24,231 nt of DNA from JAJZIH01 sp021785265 (GCA_027338645.1 DAHWSH010000029.1:1-24231), one strand, 5' to 3'; positions 1 to 7,871 are shown, counted from the first letter of the stretch. Program-made: numbers and translations. The notes: generated by a model from the sequence alone, not told the origin.

Positions 1-235
1 GGCATTTGCCGCGCCCCGGCCAGGGCAGCAGGGTTGCAGCCGGCCTGTTTGAGTGCGGCCTTCCAGCAATCAATTGCCTGGCGCTGGATACCGTGAAGGC
101 ATCAACGACAGTCGCCAAGGTATCTTGGGTGAAAAAATAAGGATCTGGCGGGTGGTGTGGGCGTCCGTTCTCTCGGAGGCTTTGGCTGAAAGGTTTGGGC
201 CGCAGCCTCCTCTGTGGTCAGGCTCGTTCCCGCAA

Positions 236-1147
236 CTAAAACCCGACCCCGCCCATGAGGCGTGAACAGGCCTCGACGTAACGTTCGCGCGTCGCGGCCA
301 AGACATGAGTGGGCAAGGACGGGGGGGGTGGTTTCTTGTTCCACCCGTGGGTCTCCAGCCACTCGCGCAGGAACTGCTTGTCAAAAGAGGGTGGACTCGA
401 TCCTGGCTGGTACTGGTCCCGGGGCCAGTACCGGGTCGAGTCCGGTGTCAGGAGTTCGTCGATCAGGAAGAGATTGCCGGTCGCATCGAGGCCAAACTCG
501 AATTTCGCATCGGCGATGATGAGACCCCGTGTCTCGGCGTAGCGGGATGCTTCCCGGAAGATTGCGAGGGACCGATCGCGTACTGCTGTGGCCAGGGTCT
601 CGTTGCCGATGCGGCTGACCGTTTCGTCGAAGCTGATCGGATGATCATGCTCTCCGGCTGGGGACTTGCTGGTTGGCGTGTAGAGAGCCTCCGGCAATGG
701 GTCGGCCTCCCGGAGTCCTGCTGGCAGACGGATACCGGGCAGGTTTTCACCCCTCCGGTAAGTCTGCCAGGCAGAACCGGCAAGATAACCGCGGACGACC
801 GCTTCCAGAGGCAGGGGTTGGAGCCGACGCACGAGCATGCTTCGCCCGCGGAGAGCAGGCAGGGCCAGGGGATCGACAAGAGACGACCAGTCGTCCGTGA
901 GCTCGTGGTTCTGGATGAGCGGTTTCATCCGGGAAAACCAGAATCTGGACAATGCGGTCAACATGCATCCCTTCTCCGGGATGGTTTCCCTGAAAACGAC
1001 ATCGAACGCAGAAATTCGGTCGGAGGCGACGATCAGGAGGCGTTCGCCGTCCACCTGGTAGAGATCCCGAACTTTCCCCTGTCCCACCCGAGGCAGTCCG
1101 GGATCGGATGGGCTCTTTGGCGTCTCCCTTTCAGGGGGCTCCGTCAC
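236..1147 (-). CDS. purC: Phosphoribosylaminoimidazole-succinocarboxamide synthase (SAICAR synthetase)
   Basis: Catalyses ATP-dependent joining of aspartate to CAIR to give SAICAR, a middle step of de novo purine synthesis in the cytoplasm. The 303-residue product carries the family's N-terminal signature GKVRDLY near residue 25, followed by a SDRISAFD block. Its length fits the longer SAICAR synthetase form (about 300 residues) rather than the short enterobacterial form of about 237. The start used is a GTG whose last two bases overlap the TGA stop of the upstream propeller gene (GTGA), so translation is probably coupled. No Shine-Dalgarno sequence precedes this GTG. A second GTG about 20 codons further in, just before the GKVRDLY motif, is a possible alternative start. 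The enzyme assignment is secure; the start is less so. Confidence 0.95.
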   Translation of the reverse strand: MTEPPERETPKSPSDPGLPRVGQGKVRDLYQVDGERLLIVASDRISAFDVVFRETIPEKGCMLTALSRFWFSRMKPLIQNHELTDDWSSLVDPLALPALRGRSMLVRRLQPLPLEAVVRGYLAGSAWQTYRRGENLPGIRLPAGLREADPLPEALYTPTSKSPAGEHDHPISFDETVSRIGNETLATAVRDRSLAIFREASRYAETRGLIIADAKFEFGLDATGNLFLIDELLTPDSTRYWPRDQYQPGSSPPSFDKQFLREWLETHGWNKKPPPPSLPTHVLAATRERYVEACSRLMGGVGF

Positions 1148-3111
1148 GCGCGGCGACGACGCTGCAGGAAGGCTCCGCCAAGCCCTAAAAGGAGCAGGAA
1201 CAGGAGGCTCGTGGGGTCGATGGCACTGCTCGCGTTCTGGACGACCTCGACGTCAAAGGAAACGGACGAGGTGAGCCCGTTCCCGTCGGTTGCTGTCACA
1301 GTCACGATGGCGGTGCCGAGCTGGTTCGGAATCGGGGTCATTGTGATCGTCCGGTCGGTGCCGGTGCCCGCCAGCTTGACTCCGCTGGCCGGGAGGATGC
1401 CCGGGTCATCGCTGGAGACGGTCAGTGTGATCGGATTCGTCCCCGTGACGGTGAAGGGATAGGGGCCTACACTGCTGCTGACCGTGATGCCGTAGGGGCC
1501 CACCAAGCCGTTGATGACGGGCGCCTGAGCGACCGTCACTTGAAAGGTTTCGGCCGCGCTGGTCTGGTTCGGAGCGGTTGCCACGAGATGGATGTTCGAG
1601 ATACCGGCGGTTCCAGGTGCTTCGAGGTTGATCGTCCGGTTAAGGCCAAGACCCCCAAAGGTGATGCCGGAGTCCGGTATGACCGACGGGTTCGAGGAGC
1701 TTGCGGTGTAGTCGAGATCGCAGCCGATATTGGGAGTGAAGGCGATCACGCTCGTCGCTCCGGTGGGAATCACCGTCGCCGGAATCTGGCCCAGGCTAGG
1801 CGGGTGTGAGAGATCGCAGATCTGGACGGCGGCTGGAGCAGAAAGCGGAGTGGTGGGTGCGCCCGGGCCGCTCGAAGCTTCGGCCAGGAAGGCAAAGCGG
1901 TCCTCACCCACATAGCCGGACTGGGGGGTATAGGTGAAGGATCCAGTGCCGGAGTCCAGGCTGAGTGTGCCGTGGGAGGGGGGAGTCGCGACAAGATAGC
2001 TCAGGGTCCGGTTCTGTGTGTCCGCGGCATTGACGTTGGCCGAGAGCGGAGTGTTTTCAGGCGTCGTAAAGGTAGCAGGGCTCGCCACGATGTCACCATT
2101 CCCGGAAAAACTGCCCGAAAAAGCCGCCGCATTCGACAGGTTGAGAGTACTGACCAGCTGGTTCGTGGCGGTATCGAGAATGGAGAGCTCGGCGGCGTTC
2201 GCGTCCAGTACATAAAGCCGTGTGCCGTCCGGGGACAGGGCCAGGGTCGCGGGTGCCTGACCCACGCTCACGCTTACTTCCTGACTTGGATTGGCGAGCG
2301 GGATCACGGTCACAACCCCTTGTTCGGTCGGCTGGGCGACATAGAGCGTTTGACCGTTGGGGGAGACCGCGAGCGCCGTTGGAAATCCCGGGACGGTGAG
2401 CGAAGGCAGGAAAGTCCCCGTCCGGATGTCCAGGACGTCGATCGTATTGTCGCCGGAGTTGGCGACGTAGAGACGGGTACCTGCCGGGGAGAGCGCGAGC
2501 GCCAGGGGATCAAACGCGTCCGGAAGGGTGAGTGTCGAGATTTCCCCCGAGGCCAGGTCGATCACTGAAAGCGTGTTGTCCCCACTCAGGCAGACATAGA
2601 GATGGAGACCGGTGAGACCCGCCGCAATCGCGGTGGGAGCGGTTCCGACGCCATAGTTACTGATCGTGGCGACGGATCCGGTTCCCAGGTGGAGAGCGTA
2701 GAGTGTTCCGGTATCCGGATTGATGAAATAGAGGGTTTCTCCATTGGGGGCAATGGCCATGGCACCAAGGGCAATGTTGGAGGTAGCGCTTTGCAGGGTA
2801 AAAACCTGAACGATCCCTGCAGTGGCCAGATTGATTTCGGTCACGCTGGAGGACACGGTGCCAGAGACGGACGAGATGCCGCCAACATAGGCGAGGTCCG
2901 GGTCGGTGGGTGACATCACGACGTTCTCCGGGTCCACTCCGATCGGGAGTTCAGCCAGGAGAGCATTGGTCGCGGTGCTCACGATGTCGACACTGTTTCG
3001 CGAGGACTGCGGAATGGCGAGGTAGGGTTGGGCGAAAGCCGTGGCCGGAAGGCAAAAAACAAGGCCTAGGACCAGGGCCGGAAGCCAGCGAGAGGGAAAC
3101 GGGGCCGTCAC
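1144..3111 (-). CDS. Secreted YVTN-type beta-propeller protein with Ig/cadherin-like domains and a C-terminal sorting-type tail
   Basis: Exported protein of unknown function, 655 residues from the chosen GTG. Residues 1-27 form a signal peptide with probable cleavage after AFA. Residues about 28-330 are seven-bladed-propeller-like repeats with recurring LALSPDGTRLYV-type segments. A cadherin/VCBS-like segment follows (PENTPL, FTYTPQSGYVGEDRF), then two Ig-like segments with similar DRTITM and NRTINL strands. The last 25 residues are a hydrophobic helix preceded by IDPTS and ending in QRRRRA, the layout of C-terminal sorting tails; the IDPT part resembles the JDVT-CTERM class. The reading frame is open for another 159 codons upstream, but this GTG has a GGAGAG Shine-Dalgarno eight bases before it, starts directly at the signal peptide and lies about 50 bases downstream of a perfect TATAAT. 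It overlaps purC by four bases. Confidence 0.8.
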   Translation of the reverse strand: MTAPFPSRWLPALVLGLVFCLPATAFAQPYLAIPQSSRNSVDIVSTATNALLAELPIGVDPENVVMSPTDPDLAYVGGISSVSGTVSSSVTEINLATAGIVQVFTLQSATSNIALGAMAIAPNGETLYFINPDTGTLYALHLGTGSVATISNYGVGTAPTAIAAGLTGLHLYVCLSGDNTLSVIDLASGEISTLTLPDAFDPLALALSPAGTRLYVANSGDNTIDVLDIRTGTFLPSLTVPGFPTALAVSPNGQTLYVAQPTEQGVVTVIPLANPSQEVSVSVGQAPATLALSPDGTRLYVLDANAAELSILDTATNQLVSTLNLSNAAAFSGSFSGNGDIVASPATFTTPENTPLSANVNAADTQNRTLSYLVATPPSHGTLSLDSGTGSFTYTPQSGYVGEDRFAFLAEASSGPGAPTTPLSAPAAVQICDLSHPPSLGQIPATVIPTGATSVIAFTPNIGCDLDYTASSSNPSVIPDSGITFGGLGLNRTINLEAPGTAGISNIHLVATAPNQTSAAETFQVTVAQAPVINGLVGPYGITVSSSVGPYPFTVTGTNPITLTVSSDDPGILPASGVKLAGTGTDRTITMTPIPNQLGTAIVTVTATDGNGLTSSVSFDVEVVQNASSAIDPTSLLFLLLLGLGGAFLQRRRRA

Positions 3112-3168
3112 GGGTGGGTCTCTCCGAATGGAATGAATGCTGCCCGCGCGAAAGGCGGTTACCTTGGG

Positions 3169-3197
3169 ATTATAGTAGATCAGCGTGGAAATACCCA
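3169..3197 (-). promoter_or_regulatory. Candidate sigma-70 promoter for the propeller-purC unit
   Basis: On the minus strand a perfect TATAAT lies at 3174-3169. A weak -35 (TGGGTA, three of six matches) lies 17 bases further upstream. It would give a leader of roughly 50 bases before the GTG at 3111 and supports that start over the longer open frame. Read by eye only. Confidence 0.5.
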
Positions 3198-3554
3198 TCG
3201 CCCTCTGGGTGCGGGGTGTATGCACTGCGGTCAGGTGGGGCCGCGATTTCCCTGTTATTTCGCGGGCATAGTGACGGATCAACTCTAGGGATAGCACGCC
3301 CGCCGTCTCCGGAGTCGCTTGCGTCCAAAGCGCCTCCAGGAGCATGCGCGCGGTCTCGCCGTAAAGCCTACGGGTCAGCACATTTTGTGCGTAGGATCTA
3401 CTCCGCTTCCATCCGCGTTCGTCAATACCGTTACCATGGTTTCTGCTGCTGAAATATCCCCCATGAAAACGGGTCGCCTTATCCCGTGAAGCGGCGCTCG
3501 GCACCGTCTGATCCGGAGTCAGGCAAGACAAACCAAGGCAGGGGGATGGGGGAG
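3198..3554. other. Stretch between divergent transcription units with no gene called
   Basis: This stretch lies between the propeller promoter and the rpe leader. The minus-strand frame of the propeller stays open through it to about 3588 and reads like plausible protein, with segments such as RRLYGETARMLLEALW and LELIRHYAREITGK. It has no signal peptide, no recognised domain and no stop separating it from the propeller, so it is not called as a gene. No tRNA, repeat or convincing terminator was seen. Confidence 0.4.
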
Positions 3555-3560
3555 TATGAT
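3555..3560 (+). promoter_or_regulatory. Candidate -10 element upstream of rpe
   Basis: TATGAT matches the sigma-70 -10 consensus at five of six positions and would place transcription start near 3567, leaving about 65 bases of leader before rpe. No acceptable -35 was found at 16 to 18 bases, so the call is weak. Confidence 0.3.
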
Positions 3561-3603
3561 ACCGTTGCGGACGGGTAATCTCCGGCAATGGCCGGGCGGA
3601 TCA

Positions 3604-3625
3604 CCTCCGTTGTCTTTACCGGAGG
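3604..3625 (+). promoter_or_regulatory. Hairpin that would mask the rpe Shine-Dalgarno sequence
   Basis: CCTCCG at 3604-3609 is the exact reverse complement of CGGAGG at 3620-3625, with a ten-base loop. The right arm includes most of the GGAGGA ribosome-binding site that serves the rpe ATG at 3634. In RNA the six-pair, GC-rich stem would sequester the site, so it could act as a translational switch. Whether it regulates is inference; the pairing is read directly. Confidence 0.5.
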
Positions 3626-3633
3626 AATGCGGA

Positions 3634-4386
3634 ATGAAGCGGCCCCGGCCACCTGAGATCGTCCCCTCGTTGCTTTCTGCTGATTTTGCCCGGCTGGGCG
3701 AGGAAGCCGAAGCAATTGTGGCGATCGGGGCGCGGCGACTTCATTTCGATGTCATGGACAACCACTATGTCCCGAATCTCACCGTCGGGCCCGTGGTTCT
3801 CGCAGCATTGCGCCGCTATGGGATTGCGGTTCCGATCGAAGTGCATCTCATGGTCCGGCCGGTGGATCGGCTGATCGAGGAGTTTGCCCATGCGGGAGCG
3901 AGCGTGATTTTTATCCACCCGGAGGCAACCGACCACCTGGATCGCAGCCTCGGACTGATCCGGGATCAGGGATGTGAAGCCGGTCTTGTCTTCAACCCGT
4001 CCACTCCTCCCACCGTTCTGCCTTACGCCGCAGACCGCCTGGAACACCTGCTCGTCATGACGGTCAACCCGGGTTTTTCGGGCCAGGCTTTCCTGTCTGG
4101 CGTATTGCCCAAGATCCGGGAGATCCGGAGCTGGATCGACACCCACGGCGGATCGATGTTCCTCGAGGTGGACGGCGGTATTCACCCGGGCACCATTGCC
4201 CTGGCGCATTCGGCCGGTGCCGACCGCTTTGTGGCGGGTTCCGCCCTCTTCGGGACCGGGGATCGTGCCCGGGCGTGGGCCGAGCTGCATGCGGCCTTGG
4301 AGGAACCACGAGATCCGGAGGAAGCCCGGTCGACACTCCGGCATCCAAAACCTGTGATAATGGACGAGATTCCAGGCGGTCAATAG
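3634..4386 (+). CDS. rpe: Ribulose-phosphate 3-epimerase
   Basis: Interconverts ribulose 5-phosphate and xylulose 5-phosphate in the pentose phosphate pathway; a cytoplasmic TIM barrel. The 250-residue protein has the N-terminal PSLLSADFARL, the metal-site segment LHFDVMDNHYVPNLT (H37, D39), VHLMV (H71), the VNPGFSGQ phosphate-loop region and catalytic EVDGGI (D180). The start at 3634 is preferred because GGAGGA lies seven bases upstream and the family motif follows within ten residues; the frame is open further upstream but without these signs. About 20 residues at the C-terminus exceed the usual length of about 225. It is followed after 33 bases by speD, probably in the same transcript. Confidence 0.97.
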   Translation: MKRPRPPEIVPSLLSADFARLGEEAEAIVAIGARRLHFDVMDNHYVPNLTVGPVVLAALRRYGIAVPIEVHLMVRPVDRLIEEFAHAGASVIFIHPEATDHLDRSLGLIRDQGCEAGLVFNPSTPPTVLPYAADRLEHLLVMTVNPGFSGQAFLSGVLPKIREIRSWIDTHGGSMFLEVDGGIHPGTIALAHSAGADRFVAGSALFGTGDRARAWAELHAALEEPRDPEEARSTLRHPKPVIMDEIPGGQ

Positions 4387-4419
4387 ACCCGGGCGCATCG
4401 CATTGGAGGAAAACCGAGA

Positions 4420-5292
4420 TTGGCCCATCCCACCCAGAAAGTCCGGCTCAACGGTTTCAATAACCTGACGAAGACGCTGAGCTTCAACATCTACGACATC
4501 TGCTACACCAAAACTGAAGAACACCAGCGGGCCTACATCAGCTACATCGATGACGCCTACAATGCTGAACGGCTGACCCAGATCCTGACCCATGTCGCCG
4601 GAATCATCGGGGCCAACGTGCTCAACTGTTCGCGACAGGATTACGATCCCCAAGGCGCTTCCGTCACCATGCTCATTTCTGAGACGAGCGTTGGTACCGA
4701 TGCGGGTGTCCAGAGCGATCTCGAAACCCCGGGCCCCCTGCCGGAGGGAGTGGCCCTGCATCTCGACAAGAGCCATATTACCGTCCATACCTATCCGGAA
4801 AGCCATCCGGACAACGGGATCAGCACGTTCCGGGCCGATATCGACGTCTCCACCTGTGGACGGATTTCACCCTTGCGGGCACTCAACTACCTCATCCACA
4901 GTTTTGAGTCCGATATCGTCATGGTGGACTATCGGGTGCGTGGCTTTACCCGTGATATTCACGGACAAAAACTCTTCATCGATCATCACATCAACTCCGT
5001 CCAGAATTTCATGTCCCGGGACACCCGGGAGCGTTACCAGATGGTCGACGTCAACGTCTACCAGGAGAATATCTTCCACACGAAGATGATTCTCAAGGAA
5101 TTCGACCTCCCGAATTACCTGTTTGGTACGGAAAGCGAATCCATTGCACCCGACGAGGCGGAGCGCATTCGGGACCGTGTGAAGACGGAAATGCTGGAAA
5201 TCTTTTATGGCCGCAACATGAAACGCGGCTCTTTGGCTTCGATCCGGCGGCTTGACCCGGTTAGCCTCTCGGCCAGTCCTCAGAGCAAGTAG
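4420..5292 (+). CDS. speD: S-adenosylmethionine decarboxylase proenzyme
   Basis: Makes decarboxylated S-adenosylmethionine, the aminopropyl donor for spermidine synthesis. The 290-residue sequence follows the E. coli-type (class 1) SpeD along its length, with HGFNNLTK-like NGFNNLTKTLSF near the start, IYDICY, GANVLNCSRQDY, and NVYQENIFHTKM towards the C-terminus. The proenzyme self-cleaves in LDKSH between K117 and S118, turning the serine into the pyruvoyl cofactor. The start is a TTG with GGAGGA nine bases upstream; no ATG fits better. The C-terminal 20 or so residues exceed the E. coli protein. No spermidine synthase gene (speE) is in the window. The 3' end overlaps coq7 on the opposite strand by 13 bases. 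Confidence 0.97.
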   Translation: MAHPTQKVRLNGFNNLTKTLSFNIYDICYTKTEEHQRAYISYIDDAYNAERLTQILTHVAGIIGANVLNCSRQDYDPQGASVTMLISETSVGTDAGVQSDLETPGPLPEGVALHLDKSHITVHTYPESHPDNGISTFRADIDVSTCGRISPLRALNYLIHSFESDIVMVDYRVRGFTRDIHGQKLFIDHHINSVQNFMSRDTRERYQMVDVNVYQENIFHTKMILKEFDLPNYLFGTESESIAPDEAERIRDRVKTEMLEIFYGRNMKRGSLASIRRLDPVSLSASPQSK

Positions 5293-5885
5293 GAACCGTA
5301 GACCAAGGCGCGCGAGGTCCAGTGCATGAGTCGCTGGACGGGAGTCGGCAGTACCCCGCCACCGGCCGCTCGGGCCCAGGCGCCATGCGCGGCTTCCTCG
5401 TCCCGCATACGATCCAGGATCCGGCGCGTGTCTTCGTCTTCGGGCGGCAGGCGCCCGAGGTGGTCCGTGAGATGGGATTCCACCTGGGCCTCGGTTTCCG
5501 CAATGTAGCCGAGGCTCGTGGATCGTCCTTGGACACCAGCCAAAATCCCGCTCAGGAAGGCAAGACCATACCAAAGCGGGTTGAGGCGGCTGGGACGACC
5601 ACCGAGCTCGGCCAGACGTTTCCCGCACCAGATGAGGTGGCGATGCTCTTCCTCGCCCGCCTGGACCAACTGCCGGGTCAACTCCGGGTCATGGCAGGTC
5701 GTCAGTGACTGGGCACGGTACAGGGCCTGTGCCGCCACTTCCCCCGCATGATTCACCCGGAGCAAGCGGATGCTGTGCCGTCGCCAGGCGGGACCCGGAC
5801 TCCGGCTCGGGGAGAATCTCTGGGCCAGGACCCAGCGCGCGTGGTCGATCTCGCCGATCAGCCGGTCGCCGGGATTCCGTTCCAT
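5280..5885 (-). CDS. coq7: Coq7-type 3-demethoxyubiquinol 3-hydroxylase
   Basis: Oxygen-dependent diiron hydroxylase for a late ring hydroxylation in ubiquinone synthesis, associated with the membrane. It replaces the flavin enzyme UbiF of E. coli. The 201-residue protein shows the carboxylate ligand segments in order: RVNHAGEVAAQ (E49), GEEEHRH (E78, H81), AETEAQVESHL (about 129-139) and RDEEAAHG (E163, H167). Length fits bacterial Coq7 (about 200-215). It starts four bases after the stop of the DsrE-family gene, without a clear ribosome-binding site, so translation is probably coupled. Its 3' end overlaps speD tail to tail. Confidence 0.93.
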   Translation of the reverse strand: MERNPGDRLIGEIDHARWVLAQRFSPSRSPGPAWRRHSIRLLRVNHAGEVAAQALYRAQSLTTCHDPELTRQLVQAGEEEHRHLIWCGKRLAELGGRPSRLNPLWYGLAFLSGILAGVQGRSTSLGYIAETEAQVESHLTDHLGRLPPEDEDTRRILDRMRDEEAAHGAWARAAGGGVLPTPVQRLMHWTSRALVYGSYLL

Positions 5886-5889
5886 GGGG

Positions 5890-6456
5890 CTAGAACGGAA
5901 CTAGGGCATAACCCTGGTTTTCATAGAGGATGAGCGTACTGGGACCGCTCGGTGCGACTCCGATGCGGGGCCACAGGGAAGCAGGACGGAACTTCCAGCC
6001 GGCCAGGGCGACGCCGCAGACGTAGAGGCGTACCCCGTGCTGGAGGAGAGCGGAGACCAGCCGGCCGCTCGGGTTGGGTCGGCCGAAGCGTTTCTCGTAG
6101 GCCGGGTTGGACAGAGCGGCGGGAATCGCGCCGCCGTCAAAAACGACAACGAAGTGCAGGTGGCTCGCGGGAACCCCTTCCGCCTTGAAAATATTGAGCA
6201 TGCGTGCCACCCGGCCGAGTTCGGGATCGGCTTGAGCCTTGTTGGCGATGGCTTGGGGAATGTAAAAAATGGCGTGGTACTGCCGGTTCCGTGGTGGAAG
6301 TGCGCTTTCATGGGGCCAGAGGTGGATGGCTCCATATCCGGGGACGGCCGGCGTGGTCCAGAAGGGGGTCTGTCCGGGTGTCTTCATGACACCGGCCCAG
6401 GCCACGGAAGTGGCCAGGATGAATCCGGCCACGGTCGAAAGGGCAAGACGGTTCAT
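5890..6456 (-). CDS. Exported DsrE-family protein
   Basis: A 188-residue protein with a clear signal peptide (MNRLALSTVAGFILATSVAWA, cleavage near residue 21), so probably periplasmic. The mature part matches the DsrE/DsrF-like fold: a FVVVFDGGAIPAAL strand-loop near the middle, then LVSALLQHGVRLYVCGVAL containing a single conserved-type cysteine. Cytoplasmic DsrE proteins carry sulfur in oxidative sulfur metabolism; the role of exported versions is not established and none is assigned here. The ATG at 6456 has AGGAGA seven bases upstream, and the frame's earlier ATG lacks one. It sits between a GlcF-like gene and coq7, all probably one transcript. Confidence 0.8.
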   Translation of the reverse strand: MNRLALSTVAGFILATSVAWAGVMKTPGQTPFWTTPAVPGYGAIHLWPHESALPPRNRQYHAIFYIPQAIANKAQADPELGRVARMLNIFKAEGVPASHLHFVVVFDGGAIPAALSNPAYEKRFGRPNPSGRLVSALLQHGVRLYVCGVALAGWKFRPASLWPRIGVAPSGPSTLILYENQGYALVPF

Positions 6457-6514
6457 GATCGCTCTCCTGTGGATCAACCCTCGTATTCTAGCAACACCCA
6501 CGGAATGAAGTCCT

Positions 6515-7723
6515 TCATGGAAGACGACCGAGCGCTTCATCCAGGATCTCGACCGGATGTTGCACGGGAATCACGAGCCCAGCCCGCCGGAGTTCGGCTT
6601 CGAACTGCATGCGGCAGCCCAGGTTGGTGGTCACGATCCGGTCCGGGAGGGGTTGGGGCAGGGCGGGCAGGAGACTCGAGGCAAAACGGCTGCTCCATTC
6701 GGGCATGGCGAGGAGATAGCTTCCGGCACCTCCGCAACAACCCTCCGGCAGTTCGAACGGGAGGAGGACGACCTGGTCGATGTTTTCCATCAGTTGTTCC
6801 GCGGCGCGCGGTTGGTGGACCTGGGCAGACTGTGAACAGGGGACGTGTACTGCAATCCGCTGGCTTTTGCCCAGCGCGGCATGGACTCCTTGAGGCCACG
6901 CCCGGAGGAGGAAAGAGGTGAGTTCGTAGACGTCGTCGGCGAGCTCCCGTGCTTCCCGCCAGCATCCGCTGTCCGTGACGAGCAGGGGGGTGGAGGGGTC
7001 CAGACGGGAGCGGGTCTTCTCGCGCTGTCGTGCCGCGCGGGTTTCCGCTCCGGAATGGCGGGCGAGAGCCCCACAGCAAAGTGGGCTTTCCGGAATCTCG
7101 ACGGGGTGCCCCCAGCGGGTGAGAACCCGGACTGCGGAATCGTATGTCGCGGGTGACCACAGGCTCGAGAAGCAACCAGCCAGAAGGGCGACCCGGCCCG
7201 TTGAGGGACCGGATGGAATCCATCGGCCCGCTTGAACAGGCTGTCTGGGGTAGGGGTTGGGCAGGAGCCGGAGCGCGCGGCCGCTTGGGCCGGTCAGGAC
7301 TCGCCGGAGGAGGGTGAGCAGGCCGGTTCGAGCCAGGGTCCGGAGCAGCCGGTCAAAAATCAGAAGAAGGCGTGGGTGGGTTGTAAGCCTGATGACCCAC
7401 GGCTCGAGGGAGAAACCGCGCTTTGCCGGCATCACGGTCCGGACCCGGTCGATCAGGGCGCCGTAGGGGACGGAAGCCGGGCAGACGGCCTCGCAGCTAA
7501 GGCAGCCGAGACAGTGCTCGAGTGCCTCCACGACCGCTGGATCGAAACCGACTTCCCCCCGATCCAGCGCTTCCATGAGCCGGATCCGGCCACGCGGAGA
7601 CTCGGTTTCGAGGGCCGTGAGCCGGTAGGTTGGGCATCGGGGCAGACACAGTGCGCATTTCACGCATTGGTCCGTCCGCTCGAGGCCGTAGCGGCCAGGT
7701 GCCGAAGGAGGGCAGTCAGTCAT
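6515..7723 (-). CDS. GlcF-like (Fe-S)-binding oxidoreductase subunit
   Basis: Probable electron-transfer subunit of glycolate oxidase or a related 2-hydroxyacid dehydrogenase. From the ATG at 7723 the product is 402 residues. Two 4Fe-4S ferredoxin motifs lie near the N-terminus: CVKCALCLPRCP (C20, C23, C26, C30) and CLGCLSCEAVCP (C71, C74, C77, C81). Two cysteine-rich CCG domains follow, marked by PLCCGALARHSG and PEGCCGGAGSY. This is the order seen in GlcF, and the length fits (about 400). The partner flavin subunits GlcD and GlcE are not in the window, so the substrate is unproven. An earlier ATG at 7783 would add 20 residues unlike the family. The DsrE-family gene starts 58 bases downstream. 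Confidence 0.85.
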   Translation of the reverse strand: MTDCPPSAPGRYGLERTDQCVKCALCLPRCPTYRLTALETESPRGRIRLMEALDRGEVGFDPAVVEALEHCLGCLSCEAVCPASVPYGALIDRVRTVMPAKRGFSLEPWVIRLTTHPRLLLIFDRLLRTLARTGLLTLLRRVLTGPSGRALRLLPNPYPRQPVQAGRWIPSGPSTGRVALLAGCFSSLWSPATYDSAVRVLTRWGHPVEIPESPLCCGALARHSGAETRAARQREKTRSRLDPSTPLLVTDSGCWREARELADDVYELTSFLLRAWPQGVHAALGKSQRIAVHVPCSQSAQVHQPRAAEQLMENIDQVVLLPFELPEGCCGGAGSYLLAMPEWSSRFASSLLPALPQPLPDRIVTTNLGCRMQFEAELRRAGLVIPVQHPVEILDEALGRLP

Positions 7724-7746
7724 CGGGTTTCCGGTCACGGTTTGGA

Positions 7747-7752
7747 TACAAT
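7747..7752 (+). promoter_or_regulatory. Candidate -10 element upstream of the fpr leader frame
   Basis: TACAAT matches the -10 consensus at five of six positions, about 30 bases before the leader ATG. No good -35 was found at the usual distance, so confidence is low. Confidence 0.3.
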
Positions 7753-7781
7753 AGTAGATTCTTGGATCGGGGAGGTGAAGC

Positions 7782-7871
7782 ATGAAAAGGACCGTGCCCA
7801 GCGGTCCTGGGGGGTTCTTTGTGGATCGTCCGCACTCCCGAGAGCTCCGAGGATTCGTTCATGCCCCATGA
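7782..7871 (+). CDS. Short leader frame overlapping the fpr start
   Basis: A 29-codon reading frame begins at ATG 7782 with a near-ideal Shine-Dalgarno (GGAGGTGA at 7771-7778), stronger than that of fpr itself. It stops at TGA 7869-7871, eleven bases inside fpr and in a different frame. The peptide (starts MKRTVPSGPGG, ends FVHAP) has no membrane segment and resembles no family known to me. It may be a leader peptide whose translation controls or couples to fpr, or a chance frame with a real ribosome-binding site. Expression is not shown. Confidence 0.4.
   Translation: MKRTVPSGPGGFFVDRPHSRELRGFVHAP

Noticed and set aside
1..140. Partial frames at the left edge: a plus-strand frame from base 3 to a TAA at 138-140, and a minus-strand frame with TPR-like QAIDCWKAALKQAG
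   Set aside because: Both are short, the minus frame has no start codon after its upstream stop, and neither can be preferred. The stretch 1-235 is left without a gene.
305..1462. Long plus-strand open frame opposite purC and the propeller
   Set aside because: It runs antisense to clearly coding purC sequence, has low-complexity arginine/proline-rich composition and no recognisable motif; a shadow of GC-rich coding DNA.
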